64,000 nucleotides of DNA, from positions 310,001-374,000 of the forward strand of contig NZ_JAUSXS010000001.1 in the NCBI RefSeq assembly GCF_030816195.1, written 5' to 3'. The translations under genes were made by a program, and so were the position numbers. This DNA comes from Pseudomonas sp. W4I3 (GTDB lineage Bacteria; Pseudomonadota; Gammaproteobacteria; Pseudomonadales; Pseudomonadaceae). Each line of letters begins with the position of its first letter. Within the stretch, counting starts at the first letter, position 1. The notes under the pieces are model-generated. The model saw only the letters and a program-made list of their open reading frames with translations. It had not been told where the DNA came from and did no database searches. This document shows positions 27,495-35,964 of this stretch, in pieces.

Positions 27495-27864
27495 GTACCG
27501 CTCCTCTCATTTCTAATTTTTGTATTTCTTTGGTCTCGGGTCTGACGCCCTTGATCCACAGATGCGCGATTAGCGCCAGATAGTGACTACCAAGTCAATC
27601 GTAACCTTGTATGTCTACTACCTTCGTCTAAGCGCAGTTGATTTGGTCCCTGCAGGGTAATGAGTTTTTCATACACCCAAAAAGAATTGTTTCATTCTTT
27701 TTCATACCATTCAGGAATAAGAGCATTCGCGAAACGGGCTGGCCAGGTTAGACGAACCGTTCCATAAGCTAATTCCTAAAGGGTATTTACTGATGCTTTT
27801 TTAGATCGTTTAGTGTTGACGTTCGGTTGCATACGTCACTCACGATCAAAAAGGCGACGCCATC
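27495..27864. promoter_or_regulatory. 370-base divergent control region of the porin gene and tauA
   Basis: No gene is seen. At 27679-27702 a perfect inverted repeat AAAAAGAAT-TGTTTC-ATTCTTTTT occurs, and the direct repeat TTTTTCATAC appears at 27665-27674 and 27698-27707 (33 bases apart, about three helical turns). The arrangement looks like an operator for a regulator serving one or both genes. GCAGTTGATTTGGTCCCTGC nearby is a weak further repeat. Confidence 0.5.
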
Positions 27865-28851
27865 ATGGCCAAACGCACATCCTCCCGTCAATTTGTTACA
27901 GTTTTTGTATCGGTATTACTTTCTTTTGGTGTCAACGCGGCTGACCTGACGGTCGGCTACCAGACCGGCATCGATCCCAGCAAAGTCCCACAGGCCGACG
28001 GCCTTTACGAAAAAGCCATCGGCGAAAAGATCGATTGGCGCCGGTTCAACAGCGGCCCGGAAGTGGTCAGAGCCATAGCCTCCGGCGATGTGCAAATCGG
28101 CAACCTCGGCTCCAGCCCCCTCGCGGCGGCCGCTTCACGCAACTTACCCATTGTGGCTTTTATCGTATCGGCACAAATCAACGCTTCTGAAGCCCTGGTG
28201 GTGCGCAACGGCAGCGGTATCGACAAACCCGCCGACCTGATCGGCAAAACCATCGCCACGCCGTTCGTCTCGACCTCTCATTACAGCCTGCTGGGCGCAC
28301 TCAAGCATTGGGGGCTGGACACCAAGCAAGTCAAAGTCGTGAACCTGCAACCGGCCGAAATCGCAGCCGCGTGGAAACGTGGCGATATCGACGGCGCGTT
28401 CGTGTGGTCACCGGCCCTGGGCGAAATCCGCAAGACCGGCAAAACCCTGACAGACGCGGCGCAGGTGGGTCAGTGGGGTGCGCCCACTTTCGAGGTATGG
28501 GTGGCGCGCAAGGATTTCGCGGAAAAACATCCTGACGTAGTGGCCAAGTTTGCCAAGGTGACGCTGGACGCTTTTGCCGACTACGCCGCGCATAAGGACA
28601 GCTGGACGGTGGATTCAGAGCCGGTACAGAAAATCGCCAAATTGACAGGCGCGAACGCCACCGACATTCCTGAATTGCTGGCTGGCAGCACCTTTCCGGA
28701 TGCACAGGCGCAACAGACCGAAGCACTGCTCAAGGGCGGCACGGCGAAGGCGATTGGGGAGACGGCGACGTTCTTGAAGGAGCAGGGCAAGGTCGAAACG
28801 GTGTTGCCGGACTATTCAGCGTATGTGACCGACAAATTCATCAAAGACTGA
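27865..28851 (+). CDS. tauA: Taurine-type sulfonate-binding periplasmic protein TauA
   Basis: A 328-residue binding protein (signal peptide ends at FGVNA) with the TauA signature ADLTVGYQTGIDPSKVPQAD, VVRAIASGDVQIGNLGSSPL and DIDGAFVWSPALGEI. It would bind taurine or related sulfonates. The usual tauBCD genes do not follow: a REP doublet and then the oppositely oriented argA come next. It must therefore use a transporter encoded elsewhere or share another ABC channel. Confidence 0.85.
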   Translation: MAKRTSSRQFVTVFVSVLLSFGVNAADLTVGYQTGIDPSKVPQADGLYEKAIGEKIDWRRFNSGPEVVRAIASGDVQIGNLGSSPLAAAASRNLPIVAFIVSAQINASEALVVRNGSGIDKPADLIGKTIATPFVSTSHYSLLGALKHWGLDTKQVKVVNLQPAEIAAAWKRGDIDGAFVWSPALGEIRKTGKTLTDAAQVGQWGAPTFEVWVARKDFAEKHPDVVAKFAKVTLDAFADYAAHKDSWTVDSEPVQKIAKLTGANATDIPELLAGSTFPDAQAQQTEALLKGGTAKAIGETATFLKEQGKVETVLPDYSAYVTDKFIKD

Positions 28852-28861
28852 TGCGGTCAAA

Positions 28862-28950
28862 TGTGGGAGGGGGCTTGCCCCCGATTGCGGTCTGTCAGCG
28901 ACTTATTAGTTAACTGACCCACTGCTATCGGGGGCAAGCCCCCTCCCACA
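28862..28950. repeat. REP doublet (REPIN)
   Basis: TGTGGGAGGGGGCTTGCCCC and its inverted copy face each other; the inner parts (TGCGGTCTGTCAG / CTGACCCACTGC) also pair. It sits between the convergent tauA and argA genes. Confidence 0.9.
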
Positions 28951-28973
28951 TTTGGACAGATGTGGATTAAGGA

Positions 28974-30272
28974 CTATAAGGCCTTCTCGAAAATCTTCGA
29001 GTTGCGCTGATAGTTGTACAGCGACGCCCGCGCCGACGGCAGGCGGTCCACGCTGCTGGGCACAAAGCCGCGCTCACGGAACCAGTGCGCGGTGCGGGTG
29101 GTGAGGACAAACAAGGTCTTCAGGCCTTGGGCCCGGGCGCGGGTCTGGATGCGTTCGAGCAGCACATCGCCACGGGCGCCATGGCGGTATTCCGGGTTCA
29201 CTGCCAGGCACGCCAACTCACCCGCATCCGAATCGGCGATCTGATACAACGCCGCACAGGCGATGATCATGCCTTCACGCTCAACCACGCTGAACTGCTC
29301 GATCTCACGTTCGAGCACTTCGCGGGAGCGACGCACCAGGATGCCCTGCTCTTCCAGCGGGCTGATCAGGTCGAGCAAACCGCCGACGTCTTCAATCGCC
29401 GCTTCGCGCACCTGTTCGAATTGTTCCTGGGCGACCAACGTACCGCCGCCGTCGCGGGTGAACAGTTCGGTGAGCAAGGCGCCGTCTTCGGCGTAGCTGA
29501 CAATATGGCTGCGCCCTACGCCACCACGGCAGGCTTCGGCGGCGGCATCGAGCAGCTCTGCCTGATAGTTGCTGCCCAGGCGCTGCAGGTGCGCCGGTAC
29601 TTGTTGCGGACGCAACTCACGCACCAGTCGACCGTTCTCATCGATCAGGCCCAGGTCGGCACCGAACAGCAGCAATTTGTCGGCGCCCAGGTCGATGGCG
29701 GCACGGGTGGCGACGTCTTCGCAGGCCAGGTTGAAAATCTCACCGGTGGGCGAATACCCCAATGGCGACAGCAAGACGATGGAACGCTCATCCAGCAAGC
29801 GGTTGATGCCCTTGCGGTCGACCCGGCGTACTTCGCCGGTGTGGTGATAGTCCACGCCTTCGAGCACACCGATTGGCCGCGCGGTCACCAGGTTGCCGCT
29901 GGCCACCCGCAGGCGCGAGCCCTGCATGGGCGACGAGGCCATGTCCATGGAAAGGCGCGCTTCGATGGCGATACGCAAATGCCCCACCGCATCAATCACG
30001 CACTCGAGCGTCGGAGCATCGGTAATGCGCAAGCCTTCGTGATAAGCCGGGGTCAGGCCGCGCGCTTCAAGGCGCGCTTCAATTTGCGGACGCGAGCCGT
30101 GCACCAGCACCAGGCGCACCCCCAGGCTGTGCAGCAGCACCAGGTCGTGAACGATATTGCCGAAGTTGGGGTGTTCCACACCATCGCCGGGCAGCATGAC
30201 CACAAAGGTGCAGTCGCGGTGAGCGTTGATGTAGGGCGAAGCGTGACGAAGCCAATTAACGTATTCGGGCAT
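28974..30272 (-). CDS. argA: N-acetylglutamate synthase ArgA
   Basis: A 432-residue enzyme. An N-terminal amino-acid-kinase-like domain (DCTFVVMLPGDGVEHPNFGN, GVRLVLVHGSRPQIEARLEA) binds the arginine feedback inhibitor. The C-terminal GNAT domain (ACLAVNPEYRHGARGDVLLE, ARAQGLKTLFVLTTRTAHWF) transfers acetyl from acetyl-CoA to glutamate, the first step of arginine synthesis. It is co-directional with argE upstream, 137 bases apart. Confidence 0.95.
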   Translation of the reverse strand: MPEYVNWLRHASPYINAHRDCTFVVMLPGDGVEHPNFGNIVHDLVLLHSLGVRLVLVHGSRPQIEARLEARGLTPAYHEGLRITDAPTLECVIDAVGHLRIAIEARLSMDMASSPMQGSRLRVASGNLVTARPIGVLEGVDYHHTGEVRRVDRKGINRLLDERSIVLLSPLGYSPTGEIFNLACEDVATRAAIDLGADKLLLFGADLGLIDENGRLVRELRPQQVPAHLQRLGSNYQAELLDAAAEACRGGVGRSHIVSYAEDGALLTELFTRDGGGTLVAQEQFEQVREAAIEDVGGLLDLISPLEEQGILVRRSREVLEREIEQFSVVEREGMIIACAALYQIADSDAGELACLAVNPEYRHGARGDVLLERIQTRARAQGLKTLFVLTTRTAHWFRERGFVPSSVDRLPSARASLYNYQRNSKIFEKAL

Positions 30273-30409
30273 AACACCTGGGCCTGTAATAAAAAGCAGC
30301 CGAAAAAAGGATCAATCTTGAAAGCGCACAGCGGGCTGATGGTTATCGTCGGAACAGGCTTGGCGACACGCTCACTCTCCTTTGTATGTACGAACAGGCA
30401 GGGGTTAAT

Positions 30410-31558
30410 TTATGCAGGTTTCAGGCAGTAATGTTCGATCAGTTCCCGCAGTAGACGCACTGTAGGCTCCAAGCGTGACATTTCGAGGTATTCGCCTGGC
30501 TGGTGCGCACACGCGATATCGCCAGGGCCGAGCACCAGGGTTTCACAACCAAGGCGCTGAAGATAAGGCGCTTCGGTGCCGAACGCCACTGCTTCGGCAC
30601 GATGGCCAGTCAAACGTTCCGCCACCCGCACTAACTCGGCGTCTTCGGGTTGCTCGAAGGGCGGCACTTCCGGAAACAGCGGTGCGTAATCGATCTTGAC
30701 CTTGTGCCGCTCGGCCAAAGGCTTGAGTTTTTGCCGAATGGCGGCGCGCAGCACCTCGGGGTCCATGCCCGGCAAAGGTCGCAGGTCAAACTCCAGGGAG
30801 CATTGGCCGCAGATGCGGTTGGGGTTGTCGCCGCCATGGATGCAGCCGAAGTTCAGGGTCGGCTGTGGAACGCTGAATTGCGGGTTGCGGTATTCGCGCT
30901 GCCAGGCAAGGCGCAGGCCGCGAAGTTCGCCGATGGCGTCGTGCATGGCTTCGAGGGCGCTATGGCCCAGGCTTGGGTCCGACGAGTGGCCGCTGCGGCC
31001 AAGGATGTCGATGCGTTCCATCATCACGCCTTTGTGCAGACGGACCGGCTTGAGCCCGGTGGGTTCACCAATCACCGCCGCCCGGCCCAACGGCCGCCCT
31101 GCTTCGGCCAATGCGCGAGCGCCGGACATGGAGCTTTCTTCATCGCAGGTGGCGAGGATGAGCAACGGTTGCTTGAACGGTTGGTCGAGCAGCGGCAGCA
31201 CCGCTTCTATCGCCAGCGCAAAAAAACCTTTCATGTCGCAACTGCCCAATCCTACCCAGCGGCCGTCGACTTCCGTCAGCTTGAGCGGATCGGTTTTCCA
31301 CAGCGCCGCGTCGTAGGGCACCGTGTCGCTATGGCCAGCCAGCACCAGGCCACCAGGGCCACTGCCAAAACTTGCCAGCAGGTTGAACTTGCCGGGGCTA
31401 ACCTGCTGGATGTCGATGGAGAAGCCCAGGTCGCCCAGCCAGGTGGCGAGCAGGTCGATCACCGGGCGGTTGGTCTGGTCGAGCGACGCTTGGGTGCAAC
31501 TGACCGACGGCGCGGCAATCAGCGCGGCGAACTGCTCTTTCATGGACGGTAACGGCAT
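30410..31558 (-). CDS. argE: Acetylornithine deacetylase ArgE
   Basis: A 382-residue M20 metallopeptidase-type hydrolase. Metal ligands lie in LVLAGHSDTVPYD (His, Asp), TCDEESSMSGARALAE (catalytic Glu-Glu) and, at the C terminus, VLGPGDIACAHQPGEYLEMS (His). It removes the acetyl group from N-acetylornithine. The open frame runs far upstream across the divergent gene, but ATG 31558 has GGAG 7 bases before it and matches the family's length. It is divergent from the CYTH-CHAD gene. Confidence 0.93.
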   Translation of the reverse strand: MPLPSMKEQFAALIAAPSVSCTQASLDQTNRPVIDLLATWLGDLGFSIDIQQVSPGKFNLLASFGSGPGGLVLAGHSDTVPYDAALWKTDPLKLTEVDGRWVGLGSCDMKGFFALAIEAVLPLLDQPFKQPLLILATCDEESSMSGARALAEAGRPLGRAAVIGEPTGLKPVRLHKGVMMERIDILGRSGHSSDPSLGHSALEAMHDAIGELRGLRLAWQREYRNPQFSVPQPTLNFGCIHGGDNPNRICGQCSLEFDLRPLPGMDPEVLRAAIRQKLKPLAERHKVKIDYAPLFPEVPPFEQPEDAELVRVAERLTGHRAEAVAFGTEAPYLQRLGCETLVLGPGDIACAHQPGEYLEMSRLEPTVRLLRELIEHYCLKPA

Positions 31559-31715
31559 GCGCGGTCTCCAACTTCCCGGATGAACCCCACTATAGAGCCA
31601 TCTGCACGACACAATAAACCGTTGCGGCACGTTGCCGGGCTCAGTCCTGTACACTGCACGACCTTGGCAGCCACACTTTTCCCCGGCTGCGCTCCCGATC
31701 CTGGATTTTCCGGCC

Positions 31716-33083
31716 ATGCAGAAAGAAACCGAAATCAAGCTACGCGTCAGCCGCGAAACACTCGCCGCGCTGCGTGAGCACCCGCTACTGAAAAAACGCA
31801 ACAAAAGTGGCTGGGAACGCCGTGAGTTGATGAACCAATACTTCGACACCCCCGAACGCGACCTGGCCCAGGCCAAAGTCGCCCTGCGCTTGCGCAAGGA
31901 CGGTGACGACATCATTCAGACCCTCAAGACCCGTGGCCAGAGCGTCGCCGGCTTGTCGGAACGTAACGAATACAACTGGGAACTGCCCAAAGCCAAGCTC
32001 GACGTGAAGAAACTCGACGGCGAATGCTGGCCCGAGCAACTGGCCGAGCTGGACAAAAAGACCCTCAAGCCGATCTTCACCACCGACTTCGTGCGCGAAC
32101 GCGCCGAAATCGCCTGGGGTCGCGGCAAGGCCAAGGTGGTAATCGAAGCCGCCCTGGACCTGGGCCATGTGGTGGTCGGCAAGCAGAAGGAAGAAATCTG
32201 CGAGCTGGAACTGGAACTGCGCGAAGGCGAACCGGCAGCTCTGCTGGAACTGGCCGCCGAGCTGGCTGCGACCCTGGCACTGATGCCGTGCGATATCAGT
32301 AAGGCCGAGCGTGGCTATCGCCTGTATGACGCCAGCAGCTATTCCTTGAGCTTGCCGGCACCGCAGATCCACGCCGAAATGCCGTTGGACGATGCCTTCG
32401 CCGCGATCATGTGGCACCTGCTGGGCAGCAGCCAGCGCCTGGCCGAACAATATCGCTTCAGTGGCCACTGGCGTCTGCTGCAGGACTGGGTCGAGACCCT
32501 TGGCGAGCTGCGCGCCCTGATCGGCAGCCTCGGCCAGGCCGCGCCGCGTCAGTCCACCAGCCAATTGCGCAGTGCCCTGGATGCGTTGCTGGAAGACTGG
32601 CGTCCGCTGGTCCAGGCCGGTGACGACGATGAAGACATTCGCAAAGCCGCACCTGAACAGTTCGTTGAAGAACTGCAGGACGTGCGCTGGGGCCTGTTCT
32701 CCCTGAACACCTCACGCTGGCTGTTGGCCCGCGCCTGGACCGTCGAGCGCAACGTGCGTGGCAACCGCCAGGGTGGCGCGCAGATCACCAACTGGCTGCC
32801 GCGCCTGCTGGCCGACGACGCCGTCGCCCTGCAACTGCAGCGCTACCAGCAACAGCCGGAAGACCTGGCCGAGCAACTGCCGCGCATCGAGCGCATCCAG
32901 GCCTGGCTGCACCATGCGCGTCAGGTGGTGGACATCCCGGAACTGGACCGTTTGTACGGCGAACTGAACAAGCTGGCGCATCTGGCTAACCAGCCGATTA
33001 CCGATGAGTCGCTGGATGCGCGGATGCATCAGGCGATTGCGGTTTATCAGAATCGTGCCTGGAAGACTTTGCTGCGTCTGTAA
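31716..33083 (+). CDS. CYTH-CHAD inorganic triphosphatase (YgiF-like)
   Basis: About 455 residues. The N-terminal CYTH domain starts with KETEIKLRVS (the ExExK motif that binds the triphosphate through metal ions) and continues with LAQAKVALRLRKDGDDIIQT and CELELELREGE. The C-terminal half is a CHAD domain (histidine/charge-rich helices, HLLGSSQRLAEQYRFSGHWR) that binds polyphosphate. Relatives such as E. coli YgiF hydrolyse inorganic triphosphate. ATG 31716 is the start because the ExExK motif must lie at the extreme N terminus; the Shine-Dalgarno is poor. It is a singleton. Confidence 0.9.
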   Translation: MQKETEIKLRVSRETLAALREHPLLKKRNKSGWERRELMNQYFDTPERDLAQAKVALRLRKDGDDIIQTLKTRGQSVAGLSERNEYNWELPKAKLDVKKLDGECWPEQLAELDKKTLKPIFTTDFVRERAEIAWGRGKAKVVIEAALDLGHVVVGKQKEEICELELELREGEPAALLELAAELAATLALMPCDISKAERGYRLYDASSYSLSLPAPQIHAEMPLDDAFAAIMWHLLGSSQRLAEQYRFSGHWRLLQDWVETLGELRALIGSLGQAAPRQSTSQLRSALDALLEDWRPLVQAGDDDEDIRKAAPEQFVEELQDVRWGLFSLNTSRWLLARAWTVERNVRGNRQGGAQITNWLPRLLADDAVALQLQRYQQQPEDLAEQLPRIERIQAWLHHARQVVDIPELDRLYGELNKLAHLANQPITDESLDARMHQAIAVYQNRAWKTLLRL

Positions 33084-33088
33084 TAGCG

Positions 33089-33172
33089 CTATCGGGAGCA
33101 AGCCCCCTCCCACAGTGACTGCATTCCAGAGTAGGAACTTGGTCAAGTGTGGGAGGGGGCTTGCCCCCGATT
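33089..33172. repeat. REP doublet, outward-facing orientation
   Basis: ATCGGGAGCAAGCCCCCTCC and GTGTGGGAGGGGGCTTGCCC stand back to back between the convergent CYTH-CHAD and Lrp genes, leaving only 5 and 12 bases to the stop codons. Confidence 0.9.
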
Positions 33173-33184
33173 AGGCCGGGCCTG

Positions 33185-33655
33185 CTAGCGCAACACTGGC
33201 AGGCTGGTGGTAGATTTGATCTCAGACAAGGCCACAATCGAATTGACCTCCTGAATCCCCGGCACCATCGACAACTTGTCGAAGAAAAACCGCTCGTACG
33301 CCTCGATGTCTGACGCAACAATGCGCAACAGAAAGTCCACCGCCCCCATCAGCACGTAACACTCCAACACTTCCGGAAAGCCACGAATCGCTTCGGTGAA
33401 CTCGGTGAAGTTGGACCGCCCGTGGGCGTTGAGTTTGACCTCGGCGAAAATCTGCGTGTTGAGACCGATTTTCTTGCGGTCCAGCAACGTGACTTGTCCA
33501 CGGATCACCCCCTCCTCCTTGAGCCGCTGAATACGCCGCCAGCACGGTGACTGCGAGAGGCCGACCTGCTCGGCAATCTGTGCGCTGGAGAGCGAAGCGT
33601 CCTCCTGCAGCAGCGCCAGGATGCGGCGGTCGTATACGTCCAGCTCGCTGTGCAT
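33185..33655 (-). CDS. Lrp/AsnC family transcriptional regulator
   Basis: A 156-residue regulator with an N-terminal AsnC helix-turn-helix (LDVYDRRILALLQEDASLSS, AQIAEQVGLSQSPCWRRIQ) and a C-terminal RAM/ACT-like effector domain (EVLECYVLMGAVDFLLRIVA). It probably senses an amino acid. AAGAGG precedes ATG 33655; the frame opens 8 codons earlier without a better start. It is divergent from a small ACT-like gene whose protein may bind the same class of ligand. Confidence 0.9.
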   Translation of the reverse strand: MHSELDVYDRRILALLQEDASLSSAQIAEQVGLSQSPCWRRIQRLKEEGVIRGQVTLLDRKKIGLNTQIFAEVKLNAHGRSNFTEFTEAIRGFPEVLECYVLMGAVDFLLRIVASDIEAYERFFFDKLSMVPGIQEVNSIVALSEIKSTTSLPVLR

Positions 33656-33782
33656 AGAAAAACCTCTTAACTTAGCCAAGTTGAATTATATGATTCGATT
33701 ATTCGCCAAATTAGCGGGTTTTAGATAAGAAATCTCGCGTACCGAATGTAAAAATTTCTCCAGTCAAATTTGGAGATTGAGC

Positions 33783-34121
33783 ATGCACGCCGTCGAAACC
33801 GTTCACTGTATTGCCCGCGTCGATGCATGGGCCGCCGATTGCCTTCACTGTGAGACCCAGTATCAGATCATTGCGGAGGCGGAACCGGACGTGCTGTGTC
33901 GAGTGCTGAATTACTTCGCACTGCAATTGCTCACGCCCAAACAAGTAAGCGTGAACAGGCAAGACGACCTGTTTTGCATCGATATCGTGATTGATAGCCT
34001 GAGCTGGCACCGCGCCCAGGTAATCGGTGAAAAATTTCGAAACCTGATCAGCGTGTGCTCCGTGGAGTTGTGGCCGGCGGGTGGCGCGCGGTCTCAAGCC
34101 GTGGGGGCAACGTCCAGGTAA
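33783..34121 (+). CDS. Small ACT-like domain protein of unknown function
   Basis: A 112-residue protein I do not recognise by name. Its predicted order (strand HCIARVDA, helix EPDVLCRVLNYFALQ, strand KQVSVNRQDD, strand LFCIDIVID, helix WHRAQVIGEKFRNL, strand ISVCSVEL) follows the beta-alpha-beta-beta-alpha-beta layout of ACT regulatory domains, as in IlvN/IlvM small subunits, which often act with a partner. It is divergent from an Lrp regulator that has a related effector fold. GGAG lies 7 bases before ATG 33783, inside a small hairpin. The C-terminal tail (GGARSQAVGATSR) is probably disordered. Confidence 0.6.
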   Translation: MHAVETVHCIARVDAWAADCLHCETQYQIIAEAEPDVLCRVLNYFALQLLTPKQVSVNRQDDLFCIDIVIDSLSWHRAQVIGEKFRNLISVCSVELWPAGGARSQAVGATSR

Positions 34122-34201
34122 AAGCCTGCAACACAGATGCACGGAGGATTTTCAGAGGCTGGCTAGGCTGGGATTACACCCGACGCCACCAGGAAACCCT
34201 C

Positions 34202-35887
34202 ATGTCCGCCATCCCGCAAGATCACCCCCTGGAACTGCATCAACTGCTGCCCGCATTGGTCGAGCAGGAAGTGATCACGGCAGAGTTGGCGCAGCGCTTG
34301 TCGTCCGCGCCTCCCAGCACCCAGCATCCCCTGGAACGTATCGCCGCCGAAGGCCCGTGCCTGGAAACGTTGACTCAGTGGCTGGCCCGGCAGGCCGATC
34401 AGCCCTACCTACGCATCGACCCGTTGAAGATCGACGTTACAGCGGTGGTGCCGTTGATGTCTCACGCCTTCGCCCAGCGCCATGCCATCCTTGCAGTGGC
34501 CGTGGATGCCCGCAGCGTCACGGTGGCCAGCGCGCAGCCCCATGTCACTGGCTGGGAAGCCGGGCTTTCCCAGGTGCTCAAACGCTCGATCAAGCGCGTG
34601 GTGGCCAACCCCCAAGCCATCCAGCGCTGTATCAATGAGTTTTATCGGTTGGCCAAGTCAGTCAGCGGCGCCGATCAGAAAATCGCGGCACCCGGTAATG
34701 TCGAACTGCTCAGCCTTGGCGCCAGCGACAGGGAGCCGGACGCCAATGACGCGCATATCGTCAACATAGTCGACTGGCTCTTGCAGTACGCCTTCGGTCA
34801 GCGTGCCAGTGATATCCATGTCGAACCGTGCCGGGATCAGGGCCGTGTGCGCTTCCGCATCGATGGGCTGCTGCATGACGTCTACCAGTTTCCGCCTCAG
34901 GTCACCACCGCCGTGGTCAGCCGCCTGAAAAGCCTTGGGCGAATGAATGTGGCCGAGAAACGCAAACCCCAGGACGGCCGCATCAAGACCCGAACCCCGG
35001 CGGGCGCCGAAGTGGAGCTGCGCCTTTCGACCTTGCCCACCGCCTTTGGCGAAAAGTTGGTCATGCGTATTTTTGATCCCCAGGTGCTGCTCAAGAGTTT
35101 CGACGAGCTGGGTTTGTCTGCCGACGATCAACAGCGCTGGCAGGCCATGACCCGGCAGGCCAACGGCATCATTCTAGTCACCGGCCCGACCGGCTCGGGC
35201 AAGACCAGCACGCTCTACACCTCCCTCAAGCAACTGGCGACCCGCGAGGTCAACCTATGCACAGTGGAGGACCCGATCGAAATGGTCGAGCCAGCGTTCA
35301 ACCAGATGCAGGTGCAGCACAACATCGACCTGACCTTCGCCAGCGGTATCCGCGCGTTGCTGCGCCAAGACCCGGACATCATCATGATCGGCGAGATTCG
35401 TGACCAGGAAACTGCCGAAATGGCGATCCAGGCCGCGCTGACCGGGCACCTGGTGCTGTCGACCCTGCACACCAACGATGCGCCGAGCGCGATCAGCCGC
35501 TTGCAGGAACTGGGTATCGCTCATTATTTAATCAAGGCAACTCTTATAGGCGTGATGGCACAACGCTTGGTGCGCGTGCTGTGCCCCCATTGCAAACGCG
35601 CCGTGGCTGAAGCCTACGAAGCCGTCGGCTGCGTGGAGTGCCGCGACAGTGGCTATCGAGGCAGAGCCGGACTCTACGAAATCATGAGCCTGGACGAAAC
35701 CCTCAAGGCGCTGATCACCCCCGGCGCGGACGTGCAGGCCTTGCGTCATGCGGCCCTTGGGCAAGGCATGCATAGCCTGCGGATGGCCGGCCTGCAAAAG
35801 GTTAAGGCTGGGCTGACGACGATGGCCGAAGTACTCAGGGTTACCCCTGGGGATTCAGTAACAAATCCTTTGTTTGTTGGGCACTGA
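34202..35887 (+). CDS. Orphan type II secretion / type IV pilus assembly ATPase (GspE/PilB-like)
   Basis: A 561-residue secretion ATPase. It has a GspE N-terminal domain, then ASDIHVEPC and RFRIDGLLHDVYQFP, Walker A LVTGPTGSGKTSTLYTSL (about residue 328), the Asp box VEDPIEMVEPAFNQMQVQ, Walker B RQDPDIIMIGEIRDQETAEM and the His box GHLVLSTLHTNDAPSAI. A zinc tetracysteine follows (Cys461 and 464 in CPHC, about 15 residues later CVEC); this loop is shorter than the 30-45 residues between pairs in typical PulE/PilB proteins. No pilin, GspF, GspG or prepilin peptidase gene is in the window, so it must serve an apparatus elsewhere. The ATG at 34202 follows AGGAAACCCTC. Confidence 0.85.
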   Translation: MSAIPQDHPLELHQLLPALVEQEVITAELAQRLSSAPPSTQHPLERIAAEGPCLETLTQWLARQADQPYLRIDPLKIDVTAVVPLMSHAFAQRHAILAVAVDARSVTVASAQPHVTGWEAGLSQVLKRSIKRVVANPQAIQRCINEFYRLAKSVSGADQKIAAPGNVELLSLGASDREPDANDAHIVNIVDWLLQYAFGQRASDIHVEPCRDQGRVRFRIDGLLHDVYQFPPQVTTAVVSRLKSLGRMNVAEKRKPQDGRIKTRTPAGAEVELRLSTLPTAFGEKLVMRIFDPQVLLKSFDELGLSADDQQRWQAMTRQANGIILVTGPTGSGKTSTLYTSLKQLATREVNLCTVEDPIEMVEPAFNQMQVQHNIDLTFASGIRALLRQDPDIIMIGEIRDQETAEMAIQAALTGHLVLSTLHTNDAPSAISRLQELGIAHYLIKATLIGVMAQRLVRVLCPHCKRAVAEAYEAVGCVECRDSGYRGRAGLYEIMSLDETLKALITPGADVQALRHAALGQGMHSLRMAGLQKVKAGLTTMAEVLRVTPGDSVTNPLFVGH

Positions 35888-35964
35888 AACCGTTCTTATC
35901 CGTGACGAGGCCGTTACAATCGGCCGAACGACGTATCACTGACATCATCAGATAGGGAATCGCT

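Noticed and set aside
30273..30409. Possible gene between argA and argE
   Set aside because: The gap is 137 bases, with no open frame with a start signal on either strand.
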